Assembly (NCBI GenBank): GCA_024276995.1
Contig: JAJRWB010000009.1
Location: 14,020-78,019, forward strand
Direction: 5' to 3'
DNA length: 64,000 nt
From: Candidatus Eiseniibacteriota bacterium
Lineage (GTDB): Bacteria; Orphanbacterota; Orphanbacteria; Orphanbacterales; Orphanbacteraceae
In this document: piece by piece, positions 42,081 through 50,429 of the stretch
Position numbering within the stretch: the first letter of the stretch is position 1
Layout: each line of letters opens with the position of its first letter
Notes under the pieces: model-generated
Told to the model about the DNA's origin: nothing
Database searches by the model: none
The model's input: only the letters and a program-made list of their open reading frames with translations
Program-made: the position numbers and the translations under genes

Positions 42081-44211
42081 CGGGCAATTCCCTTCCGGGG
42101 AGGGCGAAGCAGAACGTCGAACCGTGTCCGGTGCCCTCCGATTCGACCCAGATCGTGCCGCCGTGGGCCTCGATGATCTTCTTCGTGAGGGCGAGGCCGA
42201 CGCCGGTTCCTCCGCGGGCGGGGTCGAGCTGCTCGAACAGGTCGAATATCTTTTCCCGGTATCGTGCCTCGATGCCGATGCCGTTGTCTTTCACGAAACA
42301 GACCGGCCCGTCGTCGCCCGCTCTCGCTCCGATGGTCACCACCCGTTCCGCCCCGAAGGCCGAAAACCGTATCGCGTTATCCACGAGATTCTGCAGCACT
42401 TCGAACATTCTCGTCTTGTCACAGCGGAATCGGGGGAGCGCCGGCTCGATGCGCAGCGAGACGCGCTCCTCGTGCAACCTCCCCTCGAGAAGACGGGCCA
42501 CATCGGAAGCGAGTCCGCCGAAGTCGACGTCCTCCTCCGGGTTGACCGTTCTGCCGATTCGGGAGAGTTCGAGCAGTTCGTCGAGGAGCCTCTTCATCCT
42601 TCCGGCGGCGCCGGCGATGAAATCGATGTCGGCGGCCACCTTTCCCCGGTCGTCCGACTCGATGTCCCGGGCGAGAAGATCGATATATCCTCTGATCGTG
42701 ATGAGCGGACTTTTCAGATCGTGGGAGACGGTGTAGGTGAACCGTTCCAGCTCCGCGTTCTTCGTTTCCAGTTCGGTGATGAGCGCCTCGCGCTCTTTCT
42801 CGATGTTTTTTCGATCGGTCACGTCGAAGGAGATTCCCGACATGCCGGTCACGTTCTCCCCCTCGTCGCGGATCGGTATGTAACTGCTGTCCCATACCCG
42901 ACCGGCCACCTCGGAGTCGCCCGACACTTCCTCTCCCCGAAGCGCACGCTTCACCATCTCGATCGTATCGTGATGCTCGCCGAAGAGATCCCAGATCGAA
43001 CGTCCCACGATCTCTCCCGGTTTGAGTCCAAAGTGTTTGAGGCCGTCTCCCTCGGAGAGGGTGAACACGCCGTCCCGGTCGAGAGCCCACAGGATCACGG
43101 GCGCTCTTTCGATCACCGACCGGAGGCGGCCTCGAATCTCTTCGAGTTTCCTTTCCGTTTCCTTTCGGTTCGTAATATCGCGGAACACTACCTGGACGGC
43201 CGGCCTCCCCTCGATTTCGATCGGAATGCCGGCCACCTCCACGTCGATAATCCGCCCGTCGGTGCGGACGAACTTCTCCTCGAGCAGGGGGGCCGGTTCG
43301 TTGGCGTCGTAGATCGCGTTCACCCGCTTGGCGACCACGTCCCTATAGGAGGGATGGAGGAAGCTCAGCGATGGGAGTCCGATCAGCTCGTCCGGATCGT
43401 TCGCGCCGATCAACCGTGCCGCCTCCCGGTTGGCGAAGACGATCTTCCCCGCGCTGTGGGCGATAATGCCGAGAGGAGAAGTCTCGACGAGAATGCCGTA
43501 TCGTCTGTCGATCTCCCCTCGCGCCCTCTCGAGTCTCTCTCTCTCCCGGACCCCTCTCGCGAACCGTCCGGCGCCGGCGAAAATACCGAGGAGCCCGACG
43601 AGACCGACGGCGGCGTGACTGACGTAAAACGAACGAATATGCCGGCGCACCAGGGCGCGGATCGGCGCGACGGGAACGCGGACCTCGAGCCCTCCGACGA
43701 CGGTGCCGGTTTCACCTGCGGCGGCGTGGCACCGCGCACATTTCGGAGAGCCCCGGACGGCGCCGGCGCAGATCACTTCCTCCTTTTCCCCGATACCGGA
43801 GAAACGACACACCGTTCCGCCGTTCGAACCCTCCGACTTGTTCACCGCCCGGAGGGCGCCGGGTGGGAGCTCCTCCGTTGGGAGGAGGCGTCCCGTCGCG
43901 CCTTCGCTCGCCAGCACGGCCGCAATGTGGGAGATCGGAAGGGTAGTGTCCTCTCTCCCTCCGGCGCGGATCACCAGGGCGGACCGTTTCGTTTCGAACC
44001 GGCGGCGCGCCTGCAGAACGGCGAAGTCGTGCACCTCCTTGCTCTGCTGGCGGATGTTCCAAACCAGGGAGAGGAGGACCACCGAGATCCAGCCGGCGGC
44101 GAGGAGCGAGGCATAGCGACGCACCCGGACCATGGCCGCCGCCGGCCGGAGTGGACCGGCTGCTTCGTTCTTCGCCCGCGGGGGCGCCCCGTTTTCTCTC
44201 GTTTCGGTCAA
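42064..44211 (-). CDS. membrane sensor histidine kinase with periplasmic CxxCH haem motif and two PAS domains
   Basis: 715 aa. Two transmembrane helices (about 33-52 and 195-215) flank a periplasmic domain containing CARCH (158-162), a c-type haem-binding motif, in a DUF3365/Tll0287-like context. PAS1 spans about 235-355 and PAS2 about 360-480. HisKA has FTYTVSHDLKSPLITIRGY and HATPase has NLVDNAIRFS, KDNGIGIEARY and GGTGVGLALTKKIIEAHGG. TTG 44211 is preferred: an AGGGAGAGG motif lies 6 nt upstream, whereas in-frame ATG 44133 has no SD. It heads an operon with the regulator and second kinase, so a redox or gas signal is plausible. Confidence 0.85.
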   Translation of the reverse strand: MTETRENGAPPRAKNEAAGPLRPAAAMVRVRRYASLLAAGWISVVLLSLVWNIRQQSKEVHDFAVLQARRRFETKRSALVIRAGGREDTTLPISHIAAVLASEGATGRLLPTEELPPGALRAVNKSEGSNGGTVCRFSGIGEKEEVICAGAVRGSPKCARCHAAAGETGTVVGGLEVRVPVAPIRALVRRHIRSFYVSHAAVGLVGLLGIFAGAGRFARGVRERERLERARGEIDRRYGILVETSPLGIIAHSAGKIVFANREAARLIGANDPDELIGLPSLSFLHPSYRDVVAKRVNAIYDANEPAPLLEEKFVRTDGRIIDVEVAGIPIEIEGRPAVQVVFRDITNRKETERKLEEIRGRLRSVIERAPVILWALDRDGVFTLSEGDGLKHFGLKPGEIVGRSIWDLFGEHHDTIEMVKRALRGEEVSGDSEVAGRVWDSSYIPIRDEGENVTGMSGISFDVTDRKNIEKEREALITELETKNAELERFTYTVSHDLKSPLITIRGYIDLLARDIESDDRGKVAADIDFIAGAAGRMKRLLDELLELSRIGRTVNPEEDVDFGGLASDVARLLEGRLHEERVSLRIEPALPRFRCDKTRMFEVLQNLVDNAIRFSAFGAERVVTIGARAGDDGPVCFVKDNGIGIEARYREKIFDLFEQLDPARGGTGVGLALTKKIIEAHGGTIWVESEGTGHGSTFCFALPGRELPDEGKR

Positions 44212-44259
44212 GGGCGGCCTCTCCCTCCGATTCGGAATGCCTCGGGAAGTGCCTCGTCT

Positions 44260-44288
44260 AAAATACCCGTCCCGCCGTGCGGTGTCAA
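44260..44288 (-). promoter_or_regulatory. sigma70-type promoter for the phosphorelay operon
   Basis: Minus strand: perfect TTGACA (44283-44288), 17-nt spacer, TATTTT (44260-44265); predicted start about 44253. Confidence 0.65.
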
Positions 44289-44363
44289 AGCGGCCCTTCG
44301 GCGCCGCCCGCTCCCAGCCCGCTGCGCATCGAACCACTTCCCCTCCCGGCGGGTCATCGCGGT

Positions 44364-44392
44364 TGCCACGGGGAATCCATACCATTATAATG
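44364..44392 (+). promoter_or_regulatory. sigma70-type promoter for the metallo-hydrolase gene
   Basis: TTGCCA (44364-44369), 17-nt spacer, perfect TATAAT (44387-44392); predicted start about 44399, leader about 40 nt. Confidence 0.65.
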
Positions 44393-44439
44393 GGCCCGCA
44401 CGAAGCGCTCTGCGGGCGCCGGCGAAGGAGGATATGCAA

Positions 44440-45093
44440 ATGAAGGTTACGTACCTGGGGCACTCCGCCGTTCTCCTCGAGGGAAGCCGGACGATCTATA
44501 TCGATCCGTTTCTCACCGGGAACGACAGGGCGTGCCTGTCGGTAGACGACGTGAACAAGGCCGATTTCGTCGCCGTCACCCACGATCATGACGATCATCT
44601 CGGCGACGCCTTCGAGATCTGCCGGAGAACGGGCGCGACCCTCGTGTCGATCTTCGAGATCACCTGCCGGGGAGAGGGGGAGGGACTCGCCGTCGAGCCG
44701 ATGAGCATCGGTGGAAGCATCGAGACGGAGGGGGTTCGTTTCAGCTTGGTCAACGCGGTGCACTCCTCGCCCGGATCCGACCCCACGGGGGTGATTGTCG
44801 AAATGGACGGTAAGACGGTCTATCACATGGGCGACACCGCACTCACGTCGGATATGGCGCTCCTGCCCGACTTCTTCCGGATCGATCTCGCCCTCGTCCC
44901 GGTGGGAGACCGGTTCACCATGGGGGGGGCGTCGGCCGCGCGCGCCGTGAAGATGTGCGGCGCGAAGATCGCCGTGCCGATCCATTACGGTACCTTCCCG
45001 ATCATCGATGCGACGCCCGACCGGTTCGTCGAGGCGGCGAAAGACGTGGCCGAGATCCGCGTCCTTGATCCGGGGGAATCGACCGAGTTGTAG
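44440..45093 (+). CDS. metal-dependent hydrolase, UPF0173/metallo-beta-lactamase fold
   Basis: 217 aa, metallo-beta-lactamase fold: GHSAVLLEGSRTIYIDPFLT at the N-terminus, metal motif THDHDDHLGDA (HxHxDH), then NAVHSS, YHMGDTALTSDMALL and a final His in IPIHYGTFP. This matches the UPF0173 group of compact hydrolases, substrate unknown. AAGGAGG at 44425-44431 puts the start at ATG 44440 rather than ATG 44434. Confidence 0.88.
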   Translation: MKVTYLGHSAVLLEGSRTIYIDPFLTGNDRACLSVDDVNKADFVAVTHDHDDHLGDAFEICRRTGATLVSIFEITCRGEGEGLAVEPMSIGGSIETEGVRFSLVNAVHSSPGSDPTGVIVEMDGKTVYHMGDTALTSDMALLPDFFRIDLALVPVGDRFTMGGASAARAVKMCGAKIAVPIHYGTFPIIDATPDRFVEAAKDVAEIRVLDPGESTEL

Positions 45094-45201
45094 GGACCGA
45101 TCGCCGGGGGGCGAGTGGCCCGTTTTCGGAAAATAGGGGATAGTCGCAGGTGCCACAGCTCCTGGCCTCCCACGGTGAGGATATGACCGGAGGTGCCCGC
45201 G

Positions 45202-45390
45202 ATGAACTGTTCGAAGTGCGGCCGGACGGATGCCGGCGAGAGATGTTATCGTTGCGAGTCATGGCTCTGTGAGAAGTGTGTCTGCGAATACGAGGGGTAT
45301 CTCGTCTGCGAAGGGTGTCTCGCCGAGTACTCGGGCATGGCGGCGTTCGGCGGGCACGCCGGATTCGAGGAGGACGATGTTTTTCTTTAG
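45202..45390 (+). CDS. small zinc-ribbon protein
   Basis: 62 aa with four CxxC pairs (CSKC, CYRC, CEKC, CEGC), probably binding two zinc ions in a cross-brace as in treble-clef or B-box-like modules, then a short acidic tail. SD CGGAGGTG lies 7 nt before ATG 45202. Function unknown; it sits between a hydrolase and a secreted DUF3857 protein. Confidence 0.72.
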   Translation: MNCSKCGRTDAGERCYRCESWLCEKCVCEYEGYLVCEGCLAEYSGMAAFGGHAGFEEDDVFL

Positions 45391-45408
45391 AACCGAGGCG
45401 GTGGGGAA

Positions 45409-47607
45409 ATGCGAATAAACGGTTGTGATTCCGGAACGAAAAAGCGTCTTCGCCTGCGAGCGGCGGCGTTCCTTCCCGCGGCGGCTCTCGCCGTACTCCT
45501 CTTTCCCGGCACCGGCCTTGCCGGAGAAAAAACGGAGAACTTCTGGAAAGACCTGCTCCGGAAATACCCGCACGAAAGTCTCGTCTGTCTCCTGGACAAG
45601 ACGCAGCTGAGCATGGAGTACACGGGCGAGACGGTGAAACGAGATGCCACGGAGATGGCCGATTTCGGCGCGGACGATCGCACCTCGACCCTTGCCCTCG
45701 GATCGACGTTTCTGACGAGCGCCCGGTGGGAAAAGACGTTCGCCGTGTTCGACGAGGTGGCGGCCGCTAGGTTTCGGGAGTGGGTCATTCCTCTCGCCGC
45801 CGGCGAAACCGCCGTGCGCACGCGCATCGAGGTGGTCGATAACATGGGAAAAATCGTCGACCTTCCACCCGAAGTGATTTCCGTGCGTCCGGCGCTCGAG
45901 GGGGCCCCCGAACTTTATTCTAACGTAAAAGAACTCGTTTTCTCGGTCCGCGATATTCCCGTACCGTGCATTATCCGTCTCTATTACACCATCGAGGGGG
46001 AGAAGGAATACGGACGGCTCGACAGACCGTTTTTCGCCACCGTTCCGACGTACCGGTCGGAACTGGTGTACAACCAGTCGCAGACACAGGCGTCGCAGTT
46101 TCCGTGGATCGCCTCGGGCACGTTGAGGATCCAGCGTATCGAGGGAGCGAAGGAGGAGACGAAACAGATCGCCACGCCCCAAGGGCAGGTTCAGCAGTTT
46201 TTCTGGGGCTTCAAGAACCTGAAGGTCGCGCCGGACGAGCCGTACGCCGTCCCGCCCGTGACGACGGCGCCCCGTGTTTCGATCGCGCCGAACTTCGAGG
46301 CGGACTGGACCGCTCTGCTCGCGTGGTACGCCGGAGGCGTGGAAGACGTGCTCAACCTCGGTGGAAACGAAGTGGTTCTCAAGCCGATCATCCGGGACCT
46401 GCCGGACGGACTCGAGACGGATACCGACAAGGCCCGCGCGATCTACCGTTATGTCCAGGAGAACTACGACATCATTCCCGTCGACCTGGGCAGGGACGGC
46501 TACATCCCCGACCGCCCGGTGGATATCGCCGGACTCGAGGAGGCGACGCCGCGCGATCTCGCCCTTCTCCTGGTGGCGCTCTTTCGGGAAGCGGGGCTGA
46601 GCGCCGACTACGGGATCACCTCGACCGCCGACCACGGTCAGATCAACAAGAACATCGTGGCGCTCCACCAGTTCAACCGGCCCGTGGCGCTGCTCGATCT
46701 GGACGACAAGACGCTCGTGATCGATCCCACCGATCGATTCGCGGGACTGCTCGACACGCCCGCTCCGATCGATAACAACCTCGCGCTTCGCGTATCCGCC
46801 GGAGAGCCGGACTGGGTCGAGATTCCCCCTTCCTCCGCCTCGGATAACGACTGCGATATCTCGGGAAGAATCGAGATCACCGACCAGGGGAAATACGTCG
46901 TTTCCCAGAGCGTGGAGTTCGGCGGGGAACAGAACCGGATCATGCGCAGGCGTTTCTATGGGGAGGGTGCGGCCGCCGGGGACGCGGCGAAGAACGAGTG
47001 GTTCGGCCGAAACTTCCCGGAAGGGACGGTGATTACCGGGTTCGACCAGGAACGGGGAGAATCGAACGACGACCGTTACCGTATCGTGTTCGACATGGAA
47101 GTGCCCGCAAACCTCGTCTCGGACAGCGGAGATACGATCACGATCTCGGGCGCGCTCTTCGGCAGAATGACGCCGGCGCAGATGTTCCCCGTGCCGAGGG
47201 AGGGGAGAGTTTCCGCCATCGAGTTCCCCTTCGCAGAATCGGGTTCCCAGGAGACGAGCATACGGATTCCGGAAGGGTATGAAGTGAGGGGAAGCAAGCT
47301 CCCTCCCGACGTGAACCAGGATTTCGATTTCGGCTACTTCTCATCGAGCTACTCGAAGCAGACCGAGTTCGAGGATATCTACGACACCCTCATGGTGGAC
47401 GACTCCCTCGTGATCGAGGAGACGGGCGACTTCAACAAGTACTCCGTGGTGACGTACAGCCTGACGTACAGCCTGAGGCCGGGAGAGAACGGCATCCCGG
47501 CATCGAGCGCGGCGTCGCTCGCCGAGTTCTTCGATCTGTTTTTCGCAAACGAGGATGCGAAGGTCACGTTTTTCAAGAGAGAAGAGGAGTTCGTCGGCGC
47601 GAGGTAG
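45409..47607 (+). CDS. DUF3857 / transglutaminase-like secreted protein with altered catalytic Cys
   Basis: 732 aa, signal peptide at residues 1-39 (cleavage near GLAG). The DUF3857-type beta domain (about 45-290) is followed by a transglutaminase-like core (about 335-460; KARAIYRYVQENYDI, ATPRDLALLLVALFREAGLS, HQFNRPVALLDLDDKTLVID) and a beta-rich C-terminal domain. In active members a Cys precedes the DxALLL helix (GDCKDKA); here the position reads ATPRDLA, so the protease/transferase site is probably dead. The His and Asp regions are partly kept. Likely an exported binding or processing protein. Confidence 0.8.
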   Translation: MRINGCDSGTKKRLRLRAAAFLPAAALAVLLFPGTGLAGEKTENFWKDLLRKYPHESLVCLLDKTQLSMEYTGETVKRDATEMADFGADDRTSTLALGSTFLTSARWEKTFAVFDEVAAARFREWVIPLAAGETAVRTRIEVVDNMGKIVDLPPEVISVRPALEGAPELYSNVKELVFSVRDIPVPCIIRLYYTIEGEKEYGRLDRPFFATVPTYRSELVYNQSQTQASQFPWIASGTLRIQRIEGAKEETKQIATPQGQVQQFFWGFKNLKVAPDEPYAVPPVTTAPRVSIAPNFEADWTALLAWYAGGVEDVLNLGGNEVVLKPIIRDLPDGLETDTDKARAIYRYVQENYDIIPVDLGRDGYIPDRPVDIAGLEEATPRDLALLLVALFREAGLSADYGITSTADHGQINKNIVALHQFNRPVALLDLDDKTLVIDPTDRFAGLLDTPAPIDNNLALRVSAGEPDWVEIPPSSASDNDCDISGRIEITDQGKYVVSQSVEFGGEQNRIMRRRFYGEGAAAGDAAKNEWFGRNFPEGTVITGFDQERGESNDDRYRIVFDMEVPANLVSDSGDTITISGALFGRMTPAQMFPVPREGRVSAIEFPFAESGSQETSIRIPEGYEVRGSKLPPDVNQDFDFGYFSSSYSKQTEFEDIYDTLMVDDSLVIEETGDFNKYSVVTYSLTYSLRPGENGIPASSAASLAEFFDLFFANEDAKVTFFKREEEFVGAR

Positions 47608-47611
47608 CGCG

Positions 47612-49087
47612 TCAACTCCCGGCGCCGGGGATGTGGGGGGCGATGGCGGCGCATGTGGCGTCGTCGAGAGCGCCGCGGCGGACGAGCCTGTCGAGGGCGG
47701 CGCGCAGCGAACCGTCCCCTGCTCCCTGTTCGAGGACCGAGCCCGCCTCGTCGTAGCCGCCTCCGTCGAGAGCCGCCGCGGCCCGGGCGGACCACGGCGC
47801 GACGCCCCCGAGGGGGAGCGGCCCGTCGCCGTTCCCCGGGGCGAAGATCAACGAGATCACGCCGGCGAGAAGGGGTGAAAGGGCGTTCCCGCCCGAGGGG
47901 GACGCGAACCAACCGGCGCTCCTGCGAAGGGCGTCGGCGCCGCCCACCCCGGGAAGGGACGCCAGCACCGGGCGGCCCGACCGGGCGAGATCGAGGAGAA
48001 GCGCCGCATCCTCCCCGTCGAGCAGTTCCGGCAGGATCACCCGCGAGGGACGAAGGTCGGCGAGATCGGCGACGAGTTGTGCACGCGTCTTCCCGCGAAA
48101 CGGACCGGCACGGTGGATCGCGATGCCGGGGCCGGCGAACGCCCGGCGCCGTTCGCCGAGGAAGGCCACCGTGTGTCCCCGTTCGACGAGGCGCGCCGCC
48201 GTCGCGTCTGCGAGGAGGCGCTCCTCGTCGGCCGACTCGGCGACGAGGAGCACGACGCCCCGCATCCGTTCGAGAAGGGCGTCCACCGACGGAACATGGA
48301 AGTTCGCCCCCTCGAACGAGAGCGCGGCGCGCGCATCCCGGAGGAGCACCGCCTCATCCCGGAACCGGTGAACGAGGCGGAATCGTTCCTCTCCCGAGAC
48401 GATCACTCCCCGCTCGCCGGCCGCGCGTCGCACCTCGTCGATCATTTCCTTCCGGACCACGCCGGGAAGCCTGTGGGAGACGCGCCCGCCGCGCGCCGCC
48501 ACCGGACTCTCCCCCTCCCGGAGCACCACCGTGTCCGCCCCGCGCGAGGCGGCGGCGGCGAGGATGCCGTCGACGGGAGCCGTCTCGGCGCCGCCGGTCA
48601 CCTCCTTTTCGAGCCGGGAGAAGAGGCTCTGGAACGACTCCCCTTCCGCCTGCTTCCTGAGAAGTTCTTCTTCCCGGGAGACCGCCGCACCTTCGCCGCC
48701 CCCCTCGCCGCCTGCGATCTCTTCCTCCTCGTCGAGTCGGCGCGCCGCCTCGAGAAGGAGATTCTGGGTCGGCTCCTCGATCAATCTGGGCGCGACGATC
48801 TCCTCCACACGAAACCGGAACCCCCCTTCCCGAAGCTGGAGGATGCGCATCGCAGCATCGCGGCCCTGCTTCCTTTCCGGTTCTTCCGCCGCGTTCACGA
48901 TCTTTCCGGCGTCGAAGAAAAGGCGCGATGTGCCCCCCCTGCGGAAGAGCGTCAACGTGCCGCTGCGCGCCCCGAGAAGGAGGAATTGGCAGATGTCGAA
49001 GATCGAAGCGACGCGCAAGGAGCCGACGAGATCGTTCCCGCCGAGAACATCGGCGGGCCGTTCCATCGTGTCCGTTCGATCCCTCAT
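47612..49087 (-). CDS. DUF4388 domain fused to a degenerate PilT-like domain
   Basis: 491 aa. Residues 18-118 form a DUF4388/PATAN domain (LVGSLRVASIFDICQFLLLG; RLFFDAGKIVNA), typical of type IV pilus and polarity regulators. From about 155 to the end the sequence aligns with PilT without gaps in key stretches: ILPELLDGEDAALLLDLARS (351-370) lines up with PilT ILVGEMRDLETISLALTAAE. Where PilT has Walker A this protein has VVLLVAESADEERLLADA (278-295), so no P-loop. It looks like a pseudo-ATPase paired with the adjacent PilT, whose stop it overlaps by 4 nt. A regulator or adaptor of retraction is inferred. Confidence 0.78.
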   Translation of the reverse strand: MRDRTDTMERPADVLGGNDLVGSLRVASIFDICQFLLLGARSGTLTLFRRGGTSRLFFDAGKIVNAAEEPERKQGRDAAMRILQLREGGFRFRVEEIVAPRLIEEPTQNLLLEAARRLDEEEEIAGGEGGGEGAAVSREEELLRKQAEGESFQSLFSRLEKEVTGGAETAPVDGILAAAASRGADTVVLREGESPVAARGGRVSHRLPGVVRKEMIDEVRRAAGERGVIVSGEERFRLVHRFRDEAVLLRDARAALSFEGANFHVPSVDALLERMRGVVLLVAESADEERLLADATAARLVERGHTVAFLGERRRAFAGPGIAIHRAGPFRGKTRAQLVADLADLRPSRVILPELLDGEDAALLLDLARSGRPVLASLPGVGGADALRRSAGWFASPSGGNALSPLLAGVISLIFAPGNGDGPLPLGGVAPWSARAAAALDGGGYDEAGSVLEQGAGDGSLRAALDRLVRRGALDDATCAAIAPHIPGAGS

Positions 49088-50202
49088 CCGCCCGCCGCCT
49101 TCACCGTTTCGACGTTTTTCGACGCGCCCCCGGAATCGCGCTTCTCTCTTTCGAGAAGCGGCGCGATCAGATTCTTCTGGCCGGCGACCCGGTAGCCGGC
49201 GGCGGCGGTGATCACCCCTTCGCGGATGAGCCGGACGATGTCGTCGTCCATGCGCCGCATGCCGTCCTTCTTTCCCACCTGCATCATCGATGGAATCTGG
49301 AACGTCTTCCCGTCACGGATGAGCGCCGAGATCGGCCGGGTGCAGACGAGAATCTCCACGGCGGGTACCCGCCCCTTCCCGGCGGCGCGGGGGATCAGCT
49401 TCTGGGCGACCACGGCGCGAAGCGATTCGCTCAGCGAGGTGCGCACCTGCTCTTGTTTCTCCGCCGGGAAGGAGTCGATGATCCTGTCCACCGTCTGATG
49501 GGCGCCCGGCGTGTGAAGCGTGGCGAACACGAGGTGTCCCGTCTCGGCGGCGGTCAGCGCAAGGCTGATCGTTTCGAGGTCGCGCATCTCACCGACGAGA
49601 ATGATGTCCGGGTCCTCGCGGAGCGCCCCCCTGAGAGCACGGGGGAACGATCGGGTGTTGCCCCCCACTTCCCTCTGGTTGATCAGCGACAGGCGGCTGC
49701 GGTGTACGTACTCGATCGGATCCTCGATCGTGAGGATGTGCATTCTTCGGGTCGTGTTAATCTCGTGGATCATCGCCGCGAGGGTGGACGACTTGCCGCT
49801 CCCCGTCGTGCCGGTGATCACCACGATTCCCTTCTCGAATTCGGTGAAGCGGAGAAGCTCCGGCGGCAGGCCGAGTTCGGCGAGGCTCGGTATGGTCGTC
49901 GGCAGGAGACGGAAACAAGCGGCGATCCCGTTCGACTGCCGGAAGATATTGCATCGGAGTCGGACGACGCCGGGCACTTCGTATGCGAAGTCGACGTCTC
50001 CTTCGCGCTCGAGTTCCGCCCGCTGCTCGGGGGACATGATCTCGTTCAAGAGCGCCCCGGCGAGTTCGGCGGTGAGTTCGTCGTACTCCACCGGCCGGAT
50101 CTCCCCTTGAACCCTCAGCATCGGCGGCGCGCCGGTGACCATGTGGAGGTCGGAAGCGCCCTCCTGGAGAACCATTTTGAAAATCCCGTCGATTCGTGCC
50201 AT
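49084..50202 (-). CDS. pilT: type IV pilus retraction ATPase PilT
   Basis: Hexameric cytoplasmic ATPase that depolymerises pili. 372 aa: N-terminal PAS-like domain (about 1-100), Walker A GTTGSGKSS (131-139), Asp box ILTIEDPIEYVH, Walker B IILVGEMRDLET and His box HLVFATLHTPGAHQTVDR. All catalytic residues appear intact. It is 27 kb from pilMNO. The downstream gene is its pseudo-ATPase paralogue. GlnA lies divergently upstream across 227 nt containing a CCGATTATCGG palindrome but no clear promoter pair. Confidence 0.95.
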   Translation of the reverse strand: MARIDGIFKMVLQEGASDLHMVTGAPPMLRVQGEIRPVEYDELTAELAGALLNEIMSPEQRAELEREGDVDFAYEVPGVVRLRCNIFRQSNGIAACFRLLPTTIPSLAELGLPPELLRFTEFEKGIVVITGTTGSGKSSTLAAMIHEINTTRRMHILTIEDPIEYVHRSRLSLINQREVGGNTRSFPRALRGALREDPDIILVGEMRDLETISLALTAAETGHLVFATLHTPGAHQTVDRIIDSFPAEKQEQVRTSLSESLRAVVAQKLIPRAAGKGRVPAVEILVCTRPISALIRDGKTFQIPSMMQVGKKDGMRRMDDDIVRLIREGVITAAAGYRVAGQKNLIAPLLEREKRDSGGASKNVETVKAAGG

Positions 50203-50429
50203 GGCGGCTCACCCCCCGTTATCCGATTATCGGCAGAATCGCCCCTTCGGATGAACCGGTGCCCGCCGTGCTTCACCGCCGGGTGACATCGATTCGGCGG
50301 TCACTTTGTCGATTTTTCTCTAGAAACCGATTGAATCGGACGATAATCTGACCGAATCGACCTCCGAAAACGGTACGATCCGCAAGCGGCCGCGCCGGCG
50401 GCCCGTCCTCTTTCGACGAAGGAGAAGGG

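Noticed and set aside
42028-44439. Open plus-strand frame leading into the metallo-hydrolase gene
   Set aside because: It is antisense to a well-supported sensor kinase; promoter and SD place the hydrolase start at 44440.
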